Shown here piece after piece: positions 25,977-34,486 of a DNA stretch of 64,000 nucleotides; position 1 is the stretch's first letter; each line of letters starts with the position of its first letter. The notes under the pieces are model-generated. The model searched no databases. It was not told where the DNA came from and saw nothing but the letters and a program-made list of their open reading frames with translations. The stretch covers positions 191,260 through 255,259 of the forward strand of contig NZ_MAJS01000013.1 in the NCBI RefSeq assembly GCF_001690985.1. The letters are read 5' to 3'. A program made the position numbers and the translations under genes. Source of the stretch: Aliivibrio sp. 1S175. Lineage in GTDB: Bacteria; Pseudomonadota; Gammaproteobacteria; Enterobacterales; Vibrionaceae.

Positions 25977-27319
25977 AGCTTATCTTTCTCTACGCTGTAT
26001 TCACTTAATTTTTGTAGTAGCTCTTGATCTAAATAACACTCTCTCAACATAACATGGGGGTTTAAAGTCGATAAATACGCCTTAACATCACACGGTTCAC
26101 ATTCGCCTGATCGCACAAGATAACTTGCGATCATGGCATAGCTGCGACTAATCCCCATCGTACAATGTACATAAACAGAAAAAACTTCATTATTTCTTTT
26201 TATCATTTCTATAGATTCACAAAAAAGCACCGCATCAACCATTGTGATCGGCTGTAAATCTAATAAAGGTAAATATCTATATTGATTATCGCTTTGATAG
26301 GCATCATCGTAATGAAGAGTCGACATTAGTGATAGCTCTGAACTCAAATCAATAACATGTGTAAATTTTTCTCGTTCATCGAACTTCGATAATCGTCGGC
26401 CAACACTTAACCATGGCAAGATAGAAACGACTGGCTGTTTATCAACCCAAGAACGCATCTTCCACATAAACCAATAGACAAATCGATAAGGAAATAGACA
26501 AACAAGATAGATCATCCCTATTGTGCCATTGCGACGCTTACCAAGCACATAAGGTTTATTCATAAAATAAGCAATGAATAGCAGGCCAAATCCTATTGAT
26601 AAATAGCCAAACAATAGACTTAATATTGGATTAACGAGCATCAATATCATACTCAATAACCAACAGGTTGATGCTAACGATAAATAGACTTGTGACAGAT
26701 AGCTCAACAGATAATATCGAGTGAAGCAGATAACACCAACAGCAACAGCAACTCCGCTAATCACATCAAGAATCCGATGTTGGTAAGTAAATAGTGTTGA
26801 TACCAACATTAATGCAATACTCACCGTAATGACCCAATTGAGTGTACTATTGAGTCGCCCAAATAATGAGAACCATAATAAAATGCCGTAGATAATATGC
26901 AAAGAAGGTGCTTGATTATAAGGTTTATCAAAAAAATACACCAAATCAAAACCAAGCTCCCAAGGGTAATTAATCACCAACTCAACCGAGCCAAAATAGA
27001 GTGGGTATAAATAAAAACACCACCCTGAGATTAAAACGGCAAGTAACATATTTTGATTTAATTGTTGATACTTTTTAGAATCATTAACATAAAAAAAGGC
27101 AAGCAAGAAATAAATAGCAGAACTTAAATAAGGGATGATCATCCATTCAATAAAAGGAAGAGCTAAATCAAATTCAGTAATAATACTTCGAGTTATCCCT
27201 TGATGTTCTGCATACCAATTATTACTGATATAAATAAGCATAAATATCAAAGATTGAAATAATATCAACATGGTTTTTGTAATAACTGATTTCGTATTAT
27301 TTTTAGTTTTATCCTGCAC
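25973..27319 (-). CDS. ynbD: PAP2-like membrane phosphatase fused to a dual-specificity phosphatase (YnbD family)
   Basis: A 448-residue fusion. The N-terminal part has about eight membrane segments with PAP2-type motifs in the inositolphosphotransferase style (A-P-S-L-H and, later, Q-H-R-I-L-D). The C-terminal part, about 300-448, is a cytoplasmic cysteine phosphatase with the P-loop H-C-T-M-G-I-S-R-S near 385 (C-x5-R). This matches E. coli YnbD in size and order. It could dephosphorylate a phospholipid intermediate on both faces or transfer a head group. First gene of the leftward arm, divergent from tesA. Confidence 0.85.
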   Translation of the reverse strand: MQDKTKNNTKSVITKTMLILFQSLIFMLIYISNNWYAEHQGITRSIITEFDLALPFIEWMIIPYLSSAIYFLLAFFYVNDSKKYQQLNQNMLLAVLISGWCFYLYPLYFGSVELVINYPWELGFDLVYFFDKPYNQAPSLHIIYGILLWFSLFGRLNSTLNWVITVSIALMLVSTLFTYQHRILDVISGVAVAVGVICFTRYYLLSYLSQVYLSLASTCWLLSMILMLVNPILSLLFGYLSIGFGLLFIAYFMNKPYVLGKRRNGTIGMIYLVCLFPYRFVYWFMWKMRSWVDKQPVVSILPWLSVGRRLSKFDEREKFTHVIDLSSELSLMSTLHYDDAYQSDNQYRYLPLLDLQPITMVDAVLFCESIEMIKRNNEVFSVYVHCTMGISRSYAMIASYLVRSGECEPCDVKAYLSTLNPHVMLRECYLDQELLQKLSEYSVEKDKL

Positions 27320-27495
27320 GAGGTTTTCAATATCCTTATTGGTAAACGAGCTGCTACTTGAGTCACGATATCTATCGTTAATGATGTTTTAATTTGAAAG
27401 ACATACTTCGATCCCTTTCAAATTAAAATAAATATTGCAATATGTTCTCATCCTTATCATTGTATGTCTCATCATATCTACTGAGCTTGTATATT

Positions 27496-28113
27496 ATGCG
27501 TCGTATTTTTACTTTATTTCTAGTTCTTCTTGCTAGCCTATACTTTCCATTACAAAATGCATATAGCCAAACGCTTCTTATCCTTGGTGATAGTTTAAGT
27601 GCTGGTTACAATATGCCAATAGAGCAAAGTTGGCCTTCGTTATTGCCTGCTAAATTAAATAAACTAAATAAGCCTACAGAGGTAGTTAACGGCAGTATTT
27701 CAGGTGACACCACAGGAAATGGATTAAACCGCCTACCGGCCTTGTTATCCCAACACAAACCTAATTATGTATTAATTGAGCTAGGCGCAAATGATGGCTT
27801 ACGTGGTTTTCCACCACAAAAAATAAATGCCAATTTAGAAAATATGTTTGCTCAGATTAAAGCCGCTAACGCCCAACCTCTATTAATGCAAATTCAAGTG
27901 CCACCTAACTATGGTAAACGTTATAGCCAAGCGTTTGGTTCACTTTATCCTAAACTTAGTGAAAAGCATGACATTGCTTTACTGCCCTTTTTTTTAGAAC
28001 ACGTAATTATAAAACCAGAATGGATGATGAAGGATGGGCTTCACCCAACACCAGAAGCACAACCGTGGATTGCTGAGTTTATGGCAAAAGAACTTTCACC
28101 TTATTTGAAATAA
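27496..28113 (+). CDS. tesA: Thioesterase I / lysophospholipase L1 TesA
   Basis: A 205-residue periplasmic SGNH hydrolase. It has a signal peptide (R-R-I-F-T-L-F-L-V-L-L then Q-N-A-Y-S) and block I G-D-S-L-S with the nucleophile Ser. Block II Gly is in S-I-S-G-D-T-T, block III G-A-N-D, and block V D-G-L-H-P has the Asp-His pair. The enzyme cleaves acyl-CoA, lysophospholipid and some peptide esters. I use ATG 27496 because it begins directly with the signal peptide; the longer frame from 27442 adds 18 unneeded residues. In E. coli tesA is divergent from ybbA. A perfect terminator follows. Confidence 0.93.
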   Translation: MRRIFTLFLVLLASLYFPLQNAYSQTLLILGDSLSAGYNMPIEQSWPSLLPAKLNKLNKPTEVVNGSISGDTTGNGLNRLPALLSQHKPNYVLIELGANDGLRGFPPQKINANLENMFAQIKAANAQPLLMQIQVPPNYGKRYSQAFGSLYPKLSEKHDIALLPFFLEHVIIKPEWMMKDGLHPTPEAQPWIAEFMAKELSPYLK

Positions 28114-28139
28114 ATAGATTTCAGGGTAAAACCAGCCCA

Positions 28140-28177
28140 ATAAAAAAGCCGAATACTAAAAAGTATTCGGCTTTTAT
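28140..28177. terminator. Strong bidirectional terminator between tesA and maoP
   Basis: A 14-bp perfect stem, AAAAGCCGAATACT with AGTATTCGGCTTTT, has a four-base loop and flanking A and T runs. It can stop tesA on the plus strand and maoP on the minus strand. Confidence 0.92.
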
Positions 28178-28197
28178 TTAATATTAGAAAATTTTAT

Positions 28198-28536
28198 CTA
28201 ATCAAGATCATCTGATGACGAATCACTGTGATCATCAGAACTGTCATCTGATGAACGCTGAGTGCCACACAACGTATAGTACTTAGGTTTAAAGTTAATC
28301 TTATTTTGATACTTCAACCAACATTGTGCAAATTCTGAAATCGCAGCAGGCTGATGCTGTACTTGCTCAACAAATCGTAATTCAGCTTCTGATTCAGCTA
28401 CCACTACACCGTTTAGTAATGATTGCATTGTTCGACCATAAGTTTCTAAAATCAACGCTTCGCGGATTGTGAAACCACTACGACTAAAACCTCTTTTGAA
28501 GTTTTTGTCATCATAAAATTTAGTAAGAGTTCGCAT
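28198..28536 (-). CDS. maoP: MaoP (YifE, DUF413) macrodomain Ori organisation protein
   Basis: A 112-residue protein when started at the ATG at 28536, the same length as I recall for E. coli MaoP/YifE. Motifs match: F-Y-D-D-K-N-F-K-R-G-F-S-R-S-G at the N-terminus, T-I-R-E-A-L-I-L-E, E-L-R-F-V, W-L-K-Y-Q and the C-terminal Y-Y-T-L-C-G. MaoP acts with a short DNA site, maoS, to condense the chromosomal Ori macrodomain. An extension to 28599 is possible but adds non-conserved residues. The C-terminal 18 residues are almost only Ser, Asp and His. It is divergent from hdfR as in enterobacteria. Confidence 0.87.
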   Translation of the reverse strand: MRTLTKFYDDKNFKRGFSRSGFTIREALILETYGRTMQSLLNGVVVAESEAELRFVEQVQHQPAAISEFAQCWLKYQNKINFKPKYYTLCGTQRSSDDSSDDHSDSSSDDLD

Positions 28537-28657
28537 TGATGCTTCTTCGTGACCACAAGAAACGTATATGTAATTCAGAGTGAGCTCGTTGTACAACAAA
28601 AAATATTAGCGCTTTCAATCAAAATATTTTATTGTTGGCAATATCACCATCAAAGAG

Positions 28658-29527
28658 ATGAAAACATTGGATACGGATCTGCTTAAAACCTTCTTAGAAG
28701 TCACAAAAACGCGTCATTTTGGGCGTGCTGCAGAGCATTTATTTCTTACCCAATCCGCTGTAAGTTTTCGCGTTCGCCAATTAGAATCGCAATTAGGGAA
28801 TCCTCTTTTTACGCGTCAACGCCATAATGTACAACTTACGGCTGCGGGCGAACGTTTACTTCCTTATGCTGAAGCTATTTTGCAAACGTGGGGGCGAGCT
28901 AAACAAGATGTCGCGCTAACGGAAGAATACAACTCGCAAATAACCATCGGGGCAAGTGCTTTAATTTGGGAATTTGATGGTATTTCTGACTGGATTAATA
29001 GTATCTACGAAACGATACCAGGTTTGGCTTTACGTTTAGAGTCGATACCTCGTCAAGATCTCGCAAAAGCATTATTAGATAAAAGCGTTGATCTCTTTAT
29101 AACAAGTGAACCCCCTAAAATTGATGGGATCCGAGTCTTTAAAATCAGAGATTATCAACTTCAATTAGTGTCTAAAGAGCTGAATTGTACGTTAGCAAGC
29201 ACACAAACCATGCCATTAGTTTATTTGGATTGGGGGGCTCGTTTCGCCATCCAACACAGTAAAATCACTGAATTACAAAAAACACCGATTTTACACAGTC
29301 ACTCTTCTAGAATGGCGTTAGATTATTTACTGACTCACACAAGTGTTGGCTATTTACCTGCACCAGTGATTAACCAAAACGTTGAAAATAAGGAGCTTTA
29401 TTTAGTCGAAGGGGCTCCAGTGATGGAACAGGCATTGTATTTGGTATGGCAAGAAAAGAGCGAGAAAGCTGAACTTATCGAACAAATTACCAATATTAAT
29501 CCTAAAATGGTGACAAAAAGCGTGTAA
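28658..29527 (+). CDS. hdfR: LysR-type regulator HdfR
   Basis: A 289-residue LysR regulator whose first 70 residues are very close to E. coli HdfR (L-L-K-T-F-L-E-V, R-H-F-G-R-A-A-E, Q-S-A-V-S-F-R-V-R-Q-L-E, L-T-A-A-G-E). HdfR represses the flagellar master operon flhDC in E. coli; Vibrionaceae lack flhDC, so its targets here must differ. The divergent maoP partner confirms the assignment. A strong terminator follows. Confidence 0.87.
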   Translation: MKTLDTDLLKTFLEVTKTRHFGRAAEHLFLTQSAVSFRVRQLESQLGNPLFTRQRHNVQLTAAGERLLPYAEAILQTWGRAKQDVALTEEYNSQITIGASALIWEFDGISDWINSIYETIPGLALRLESIPRQDLAKALLDKSVDLFITSEPPKIDGIRVFKIRDYQLQLVSKELNCTLASTQTMPLVYLDWGARFAIQHSKITELQKTPILHSHSSRMALDYLLTHTSVGYLPAPVINQNVENKELYLVEGAPVMEQALYLVWQEKSEKAELIEQITNINPKMVTKSV

Positions 29528-29542
29528 GTAACCTCTCTCTTA

Positions 29543-29578
29543 AAAAAAAGAAGGACTCAATTGAGTCCTTCTTTTTTA
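29543..29578. terminator. Strong terminator after hdfR
   Basis: A perfect inverted repeat, AAAAAAGAAGGACTCAA with its complement TTGAGTCCTTCTTTTTT, is centred at 29560/29561 and ends in a T run. It works in either direction. Confidence 0.92.
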
Positions 29579-29584
29579 TCTCAT

Positions 29585-29618
29585 AAAAATGGCAACAACG
29601 AAAAATCATTATTGCCAT
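29585..29618 (-). terminator. Intrinsic terminator of the dmsABC operon
   Basis: On the minus strand ATGGCAA and TTGCCAT form a 7-bp stem across a 16-base loop, followed by TTTTTATG. It lies about 40 bases beyond the dmsC stop. Confidence 0.6.
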
Positions 29619-29657
29619 AATATAAATCAACGAGTTCTTTATTTATTTTATGAGTGC

Positions 29658-30503
29658 TTACATGCCAACCGACATATGCAATCCATAAAATACACCGCGA
29701 TTAATTAATTCAGAAACCAACACACAACCAAAGCTAAGTAGCATCATTGGTAGCGCAGGCTTACTTGAAAGTAAACGTGGCGAGAACATTAACGCAAAAC
29801 CAATAAACAACAGACCAATGCGTAGTACCTGCAGGGTCATCATGTTTGGAATGAGATCTGACGCTTCAACAATCGCAGATGATATATGACTAAGGCCAAT
29901 CATTTGGCTAATCGTCACAATCACACTGATCGCTAATGCAATCGCAGCAACCGTCGGTAATACATTATCAAGATCACGATGGTTATGCTTTGAACCCACC
30001 AATAAAGTATGGGCAAATACCAATCCAGAAATAGTCATGGTTAGTAGAAACGCTAATGGTGTATAAACACTGTTCCACGTTGGAACGGTATTGATAAGGT
30101 ACACCTTAATCATGGCGTACATGAAACCAGCGCCAATCAACATCGCTAGCAACAATAACGCTTTTTTCACACTTTCAGATCCTTTATTTAATACGTTAAG
30201 TAACCAATAAAAGCCACCTGCTGCAAAGAATAAACTTGATGCGAAAATTTCATTAGATAACCATGAGCTACCCACGCGATTAAGTGCATTAAACGCTCTA
30301 AATGGACTGCCTAGATGCATTATAGATGCCATTAGACCTAAACCCATTAATGCCCAAAGAAAAAACATACTGCGATGTAAACGCGTATCTTCATCTTTTG
30401 ATAGTTTGCCACTTAACGTAACACAGCCTAATACTAAAAAAGCGCCGACAGCGGTTTGAGAGAGTACCGTAAATAAAATCAACGGCCATTCATGCCAAGC
30501 CAT
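29658..30503 (-). CDS. dmsC: DMSO reductase membrane anchor DmsC
   Basis: A 281-residue protein with eight predicted membrane segments, of the DmsC anchor family (begins W-H-E-W-P-L-I-L-F-T-V-L-S-Q). It binds the catalytic dimer to the periplasmic face and takes electrons from menaquinol. One base separates it from dmsB. Third gene of dmsABC. The true substrate could be DMSO, TMAO or another S-/N-oxide. Confidence 0.88.
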   Translation of the reverse strand: MAWHEWPLILFTVLSQTAVGAFLVLGCVTLSGKLSKDEDTRLHRSMFFLWALMGLGLMASIMHLGSPFRAFNALNRVGSSWLSNEIFASSLFFAAGGFYWLLNVLNKGSESVKKALLLLAMLIGAGFMYAMIKVYLINTVPTWNSVYTPLAFLLTMTISGLVFAHTLLVGSKHNHRDLDNVLPTVAAIALAISVIVTISQMIGLSHISSAIVEASDLIPNMMTLQVLRIGLLFIGFALMFSPRLLSSKPALPMMLLSFGCVLVSELINRGVFYGLHMSVGM

Positions 30504-30504
30504 G

Positions 30505-31119
30505 TTATACCTCCTTAGGGTTTGCTAGATGACCGGTTTGATCATCAGTAGGACGAGCGTTACGGTTAGGTTTAATGACGATGTTTGGTTTAGTGATCAA
30601 TGATGATGGTAATGGTGCAACATCAGCATTTGTACCGTACTTAGCACGTAGCTCCGCGATTGGACCAAATTCCAATGCACGTAATGGGCAAGAACCAACA
30701 CAAATAGGCTCTAAACCTTGACCTACACGTTCATAACACCCATCGCACTTAGTCATGTGACCTTTTTCTTCATCGTATTGTGGCGCGCCGTAAGGACAAG
30801 CCATGGTGCAATATTTACACCCGATGCAGATTTCTTCATCAACAACTACAAAGCCATCTTCACGCTTATGCATCGCTCCTGATGGGCACACTTTAGTACA
30901 CGCCGGTTCATCACAATGGTTACAGGCGATTGAAAGGTAATATGAATACACACTCTGGCGGTAGATTTCGCCTTCTTTTAGCCAATCTCCACCTGCGTAT
31001 TCATAAATGCGGCGAAAGTTTACACCCACATCTAAATCTTTGTTGTCTTTACAAGAAAGTTGGCATGTTTTGCAACCAGTACACTTACTTGAATCAATAT
31101 AAAAGCCGTATTGTTTCAT
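30505..31119 (-). CDS. dmsB: DMSO reductase iron-sulfur subunit DmsB
   Basis: A 204-residue ferredoxin-like subunit with four [4Fe-4S] cysteine groups: C-T-G-C-K-T-C-Q-L-S-C, C-N-H-C-D-E-P-A-C-T-K-V-C-P, C-I-G-C-K-Y-C-T-M-A-C-P and C-D-G-C with C-V-G-S-C-P. Length and order are those of E. coli DmsB. It carries electrons from the DmsC quinol site to the molybdenum centre of DmsA. It has no signal peptide and would be exported with DmsA. It starts 10 bases after dmsA. Confidence 0.92.
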   Translation of the reverse strand: MKQYGFYIDSSKCTGCKTCQLSCKDNKDLDVGVNFRRIYEYAGGDWLKEGEIYRQSVYSYYLSIACNHCDEPACTKVCPSGAMHKREDGFVVVDEEICIGCKYCTMACPYGAPQYDEEKGHMTKCDGCYERVGQGLEPICVGSCPLRALEFGPIAELRAKYGTNADVAPLPSSLITKPNIVIKPNRNARPTDDQTGHLANPKEV

Positions 31120-31129
31120 TGTTTAACCC

Positions 31130-33568
31130 TTATGCCTTCTTAACCAGTTGCACATCTACTAAATTAGTATGTTGCGGATTGCCTTTTGCCAATGGACTTG
31201 GACGTTGCGTAGTCAGTACATTGATACAACCACCATGATCGATTCGCTGACCATCTGGTGCGTACCAGCCACCCTCGCCTAATGCCACAACCCCTGGAAG
31301 AATTCGCGGTGTTACTTTTGCTGCGATATGTACTTCACCACGGTCATTGAAAATACGAATTAAATCACCATTGTTGATGCCACGTTGTTTAGCATCCATT
31401 GGGTTAAGCCACATTTCTTGTGGTGCGGCATCTTTCAAGACACTCACGTTGCCATAAGTTGAGTGAGCACGTGCTTTGTAATGGAAGCCAGTTAATTGAA
31501 GCGGGAAGTTACCTGTTTTTGATTCTTCATACCCTTCAAAGTTAGGTACATAGATTGGAAGAGGGTGAATCACTTCATCGTCTTTTAATGTCCATGCGTC
31601 AGCTAACTCAGCCAGTTTCTCTGAATAGATTTCGATTTTTCCTGTTGGTGTATTTAGCGGATTTGCTTCAGGATCATGACGGAAATCTTTATAAGCAACA
31701 AAATGCTCTTCAACTTTACGTTTGTAGATCCCTTGCTCACGCATCGCGTCAAACTCAGGTAACGTTGGATCTTGTGCGCGAGTCAGTTGATACAAGTGAC
31801 GTAACCAACCTTCTTGATCTCGCCCTTCAGTAAACGCTTCTTTCACGCCTAACTTATCAGCAAGACCCGTACAAATGTCATAAATGCTTTTTGCTTCAAA
31901 TTGAGGTTTGATCGCTTGAGAAGCAAAAATGAAATAAGGCATGTTGCCAGCCGATGCATCCATACAGAAATCAGATTGCTCAGACGTTGTTAAATCAGGC
32001 AGTACGATATCGGCGTATTTAGCAGAAGATGTCATGTGATTATCAACAACAACGATCATTTCACAAGCGCTATCATCTTGTAAGATGGTGTGCGTGCGGT
32101 TGATATCGGCATGTTGGTTGATGATACAGTTACCCGCATAGTTCCAAATGAACTTGATAGGCACATCTAGTTTTTCTTTTCCTCGAATACCATCTTCTGT
32201 GGCCGTCATTTCAGGTCCACGAACAATAGCGTCTGTCCAAAGGAACATAGGAATAGATGCTTCTATCGGGTTACTTAACGTAGGGAAACGAACAAATGGA
32301 ATGCTAGAACTTCCTTCACGAGCACCAGTACCACCCCCGTTAATACCGACATTACCGGTAAGTAGTGACAACATTGAAATTGCACGAGAAGCGATCTCGC
32401 CATTAGCAGTACGTTGTAAACCCCAACCTTGAATAATAGCACAAGGCTTTGTTGAGCCAATTTCACGAGCAGCCTTGATAATAATATCTTCAGGGATCCC
32501 CGTGATTTTTGAAGCCCATTTAGGTGTTTTTTCCGTATTATCACCACCTAAACCTAAGATATAAGATTTATAATCGCTGTTTGCTGGTGCCGATTCAGGT
32601 AATGTTTTTTCATCATAACCAACGCAGTATTTATCAAGGAACGCTTGGTCTACCAAATTTTCCTTAATCATCACATGAGCCATCGCAGCAACAAATGCCG
32701 TATCGGTTCCCGGACGAATAGGGATCCACTGATCTTCACGGCCACCCGCGGTATCGGTATAACGAGGATCAACCACTATCATACGCGCATTCGATTTCGC
32801 TTTACCTTCCATGAAATGGTGAATCACACCACCACCAGACATACGAGTTTCAGCAGGGTTGTTACCAAATTGGACGATTAACTTCGTATTCTCTAAATCA
32901 GAAGGAGAGTTGTTTGCTGCAAAGCCACCATAAGTATGGCTTAAGCCTTCAGCAATTTGCGCTGTAGAATAATCACCATAATGGTTAAGGTAACCGCCAT
33001 TTAAATTCATTAAACGAGCAATCAAACTGCCGCCTGGAGGCCAAGATTTAGTTACAGTGCCACCTAAGGTGCCAGTGCCGTAGTTTAGATAAATCGCTTC
33101 ATTACCGTAGTCTTTCTTAATACGATTGATATTATTTGCAATTTCAGTAAACGCTTCATCCCACGTAATACGCTTAAATTTGCCTTCACCACGAGCGCCA
33201 ATACGCTTCATTGGGTACTTTAAACGGTCTGGATTATAAACACGTCGACGCATAGAACGTCCACGTAAACAAGCTCTTACTTGATGATTACCATATTCGT
33301 CATTACCGGTATTATCGGTTTCAACCCATTTAATTTCACCATCAGAAACGTGCATACGTAATGGACAGCGGCTACCACAGTTAACGGTGCACGCACTCCA
33401 AACGACTTTATCTTCACTCACTGGGGCTTGCGGTGCCGCAACTGCCGAACGAGATAAAAAAGGCAGTGTAATACCACTGGTAACCGCGGCGAATCCACCG
33501 AATATAGAACCACCCTTAACAAAGTGACGACGGCTTATCTTTGGCGTTAGCAATTGTTTTAATTTCAT
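31130..33568 (-). CDS. dmsA: DMSO reductase molybdopterin subunit DmsA
   Basis: An 812-residue molybdopterin-guanine-dinucleotide oxidoreductase with a twin-arginine signal (S-R-R-H-F-V-K-G, residues 12-19). The Fe-S motif is C60, C64, C68 plus C-L-R-G further on. The likely Mo ligand Ser is in Y-G-D-Y-S-T. A C-terminal cofactor-binding domain begins around 680. The arrangement matches the DmsA branch. It reduces DMSO or related oxides at the periplasmic side during anaerobic respiration. First gene of the operon, divergent from a TorD-family chaperone gene, with NarP/NarL-like and FNR-like sites in the gap. Confidence 0.92.
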   Translation of the reverse strand: MKLKQLLTPKISRRHFVKGGSIFGGFAAVTSGITLPFLSRSAVAAPQAPVSEDKVVWSACTVNCGSRCPLRMHVSDGEIKWVETDNTGNDEYGNHQVRACLRGRSMRRRVYNPDRLKYPMKRIGARGEGKFKRITWDEAFTEIANNINRIKKDYGNEAIYLNYGTGTLGGTVTKSWPPGGSLIARLMNLNGGYLNHYGDYSTAQIAEGLSHTYGGFAANNSPSDLENTKLIVQFGNNPAETRMSGGGVIHHFMEGKAKSNARMIVVDPRYTDTAGGREDQWIPIRPGTDTAFVAAMAHVMIKENLVDQAFLDKYCVGYDEKTLPESAPANSDYKSYILGLGGDNTEKTPKWASKITGIPEDIIIKAAREIGSTKPCAIIQGWGLQRTANGEIASRAISMLSLLTGNVGINGGGTGAREGSSSIPFVRFPTLSNPIEASIPMFLWTDAIVRGPEMTATEDGIRGKEKLDVPIKFIWNYAGNCIINQHADINRTHTILQDDSACEMIVVVDNHMTSSAKYADIVLPDLTTSEQSDFCMDASAGNMPYFIFASQAIKPQFEAKSIYDICTGLADKLGVKEAFTEGRDQEGWLRHLYQLTRAQDPTLPEFDAMREQGIYKRKVEEHFVAYKDFRHDPEANPLNTPTGKIEIYSEKLAELADAWTLKDDEVIHPLPIYVPNFEGYEESKTGNFPLQLTGFHYKARAHSTYGNVSVLKDAAPQEMWLNPMDAKQRGINNGDLIRIFNDRGEVHIAAKVTPRILPGVVALGEGGWYAPDGQRIDHGGCINVLTTQRPSPLAKGNPQHTNLVDVQLVKKA

Positions 33569-33639
33569 GTATCGACATTCTCTATATTATATATCTATGA
33601 CTGATATATTCCGATGGAAATTATTATCATTACGATCAC

Positions 33640-33655
33640 TACCTCTCTTGGGGTA
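33640..33655 (-). promoter_or_regulatory. Candidate NarP/NarL 7-2-7 binding site upstream of dmsA
   Basis: TACCTCT-CT-TGGGGTA fits two heptamers of the NarL family in inverted order with a two-base spacer. The only mismatch to TACYYMT-N2-AKRRGTA is the first base of the second heptamer. It lies 72 to 87 bases upstream of the dmsA start. Nitrate control of DMSO reductase is well known in E. coli. Confidence 0.6.
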
Positions 33656-33693
33656 GTCATTAATATAATTTAATTTTTCCACATAAATAAACA

Positions 33694-33707
33694 TTGTTTT
33701 TGATCAA
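33694..33707. promoter_or_regulatory. Candidate FNR site upstream of dmsA
   Basis: TTGTT-TTTG-ATCAA differs from the TTGAT-N4-ATCAA consensus at one base. It is placed between dmsA and the divergent chaperone gene and could serve either direction under oxygen limitation. Confidence 0.5.
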
Positions 33708-33901
33708 TCAAATGCAATAGAGTAAAAATATTAATATCAATAGTTGATTTTTTATTCATTTGCATTATCTAAGTCACATTATTTATCTACTATTAATATA
33801 TCTGTAAATTATATGTCTTTATTTTTTGAGCGAAAACAAATAAAAGGCAGTAATTTTATAGTAGGATTTATTTGTTGATTACAATTTATATAAGAGTATT
33901 A

Positions 33902-34486
33902 ATGGAAAGTATAAGCGCAGCAGCAAAAATATTAGGCAGTTTCTTCTATTACCCTCTAAATAATGAGAATAATACTCAATACATAGAGATAATAAAAAAC
34001 AGTGAGGATTTGAACGACTCTGGATTTTCAGACTTTATTTATGCCTATGAAAATACTGACAAAGACTTTATCGCTAGTGACTTCCAACAATTATTTGAAG
34101 GCTGTGACGTCATGCCCGCTCCACCTTGGGGATCGGTTTACCTAGACAGAGAGCAAGTTATTTTTGGCGATTCGACATTACGCTTCCGCCAATTTCTATT
34201 AACACATAATATCGAGTTAAATACCGGAATGAGAGAGCCAGAAGATCAGTTTGGGCTTTCTTTGTTAGCAATGGCAATGATGATAGAACAAGGTAAAAGC
34301 GAAGACGTTATCTCTGAGTTACTTTCTGAACATTTATTACCTTGGGCCTATCATTATTTAGAATTAGTTCAAAAAAATGCAACCACAGAGATATATACCT
34401 CGTTATCTTCCATTACTTTTGATTGGTTAACTGCATTACAAGAAGAATTTAATATAACGCCTCATCAATATAAGCTGTATTTCTAA
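33902..34486 (+). CDS. TorD/DmsD-family molybdoenzyme chaperone
   Basis: A 194-residue all-helical protein of the TorD family. Typical features are the central P-P-W-G-S-V-Y-L-D-R-E block, the following R-E-P-E-D-Q-F-G-L region (family E-P-x-D-H) and L-L-P-W-A-Y-H-Y in the C-terminal half. Such proteins bind the twin-arginine signal of DmsA or TorA and hold the subunit until cofactor insertion. I start at ATG 33902; the longer frame from 33872 begins TTG. Its stop overlaps the next start (TAATG). Confidence 0.87.
   Translation: MESISAAAKILGSFFYYPLNNENNTQYIEIIKNSEDLNDSGFSDFIYAYENTDKDFIASDFQQLFEGCDVMPAPPWGSVYLDREQVIFGDSTLRFRQFLLTHNIELNTGMREPEDQFGLSLLAMAMMIEQGKSEDVISELLSEHLLPWAYHYLELVQKNATTEIYTSLSSITFDWLTALQEEFNITPHQYKLYF

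Larger units (their letters stand above)
33569..33901. other. Divergent control region between dmsA and the chaperone gene
   Basis: About 330 AT-rich non-coding bases. They hold a NarP/NarL-type 7-2-7 site and an FNR-like site, annotated separately. A further inverted repeat, ATCAA-TAG-TTGAT, stands near 33737-33749 but has the wrong spacing for FNR. Confidence 0.5.

Noticed and set aside
33700-33711. TTGATCAATCAA as an FNR site
   Set aside because: The half-sites are separated by two bases instead of four; the overlapping TTGTT-N4-ATCAA fits the FNR spacing better.
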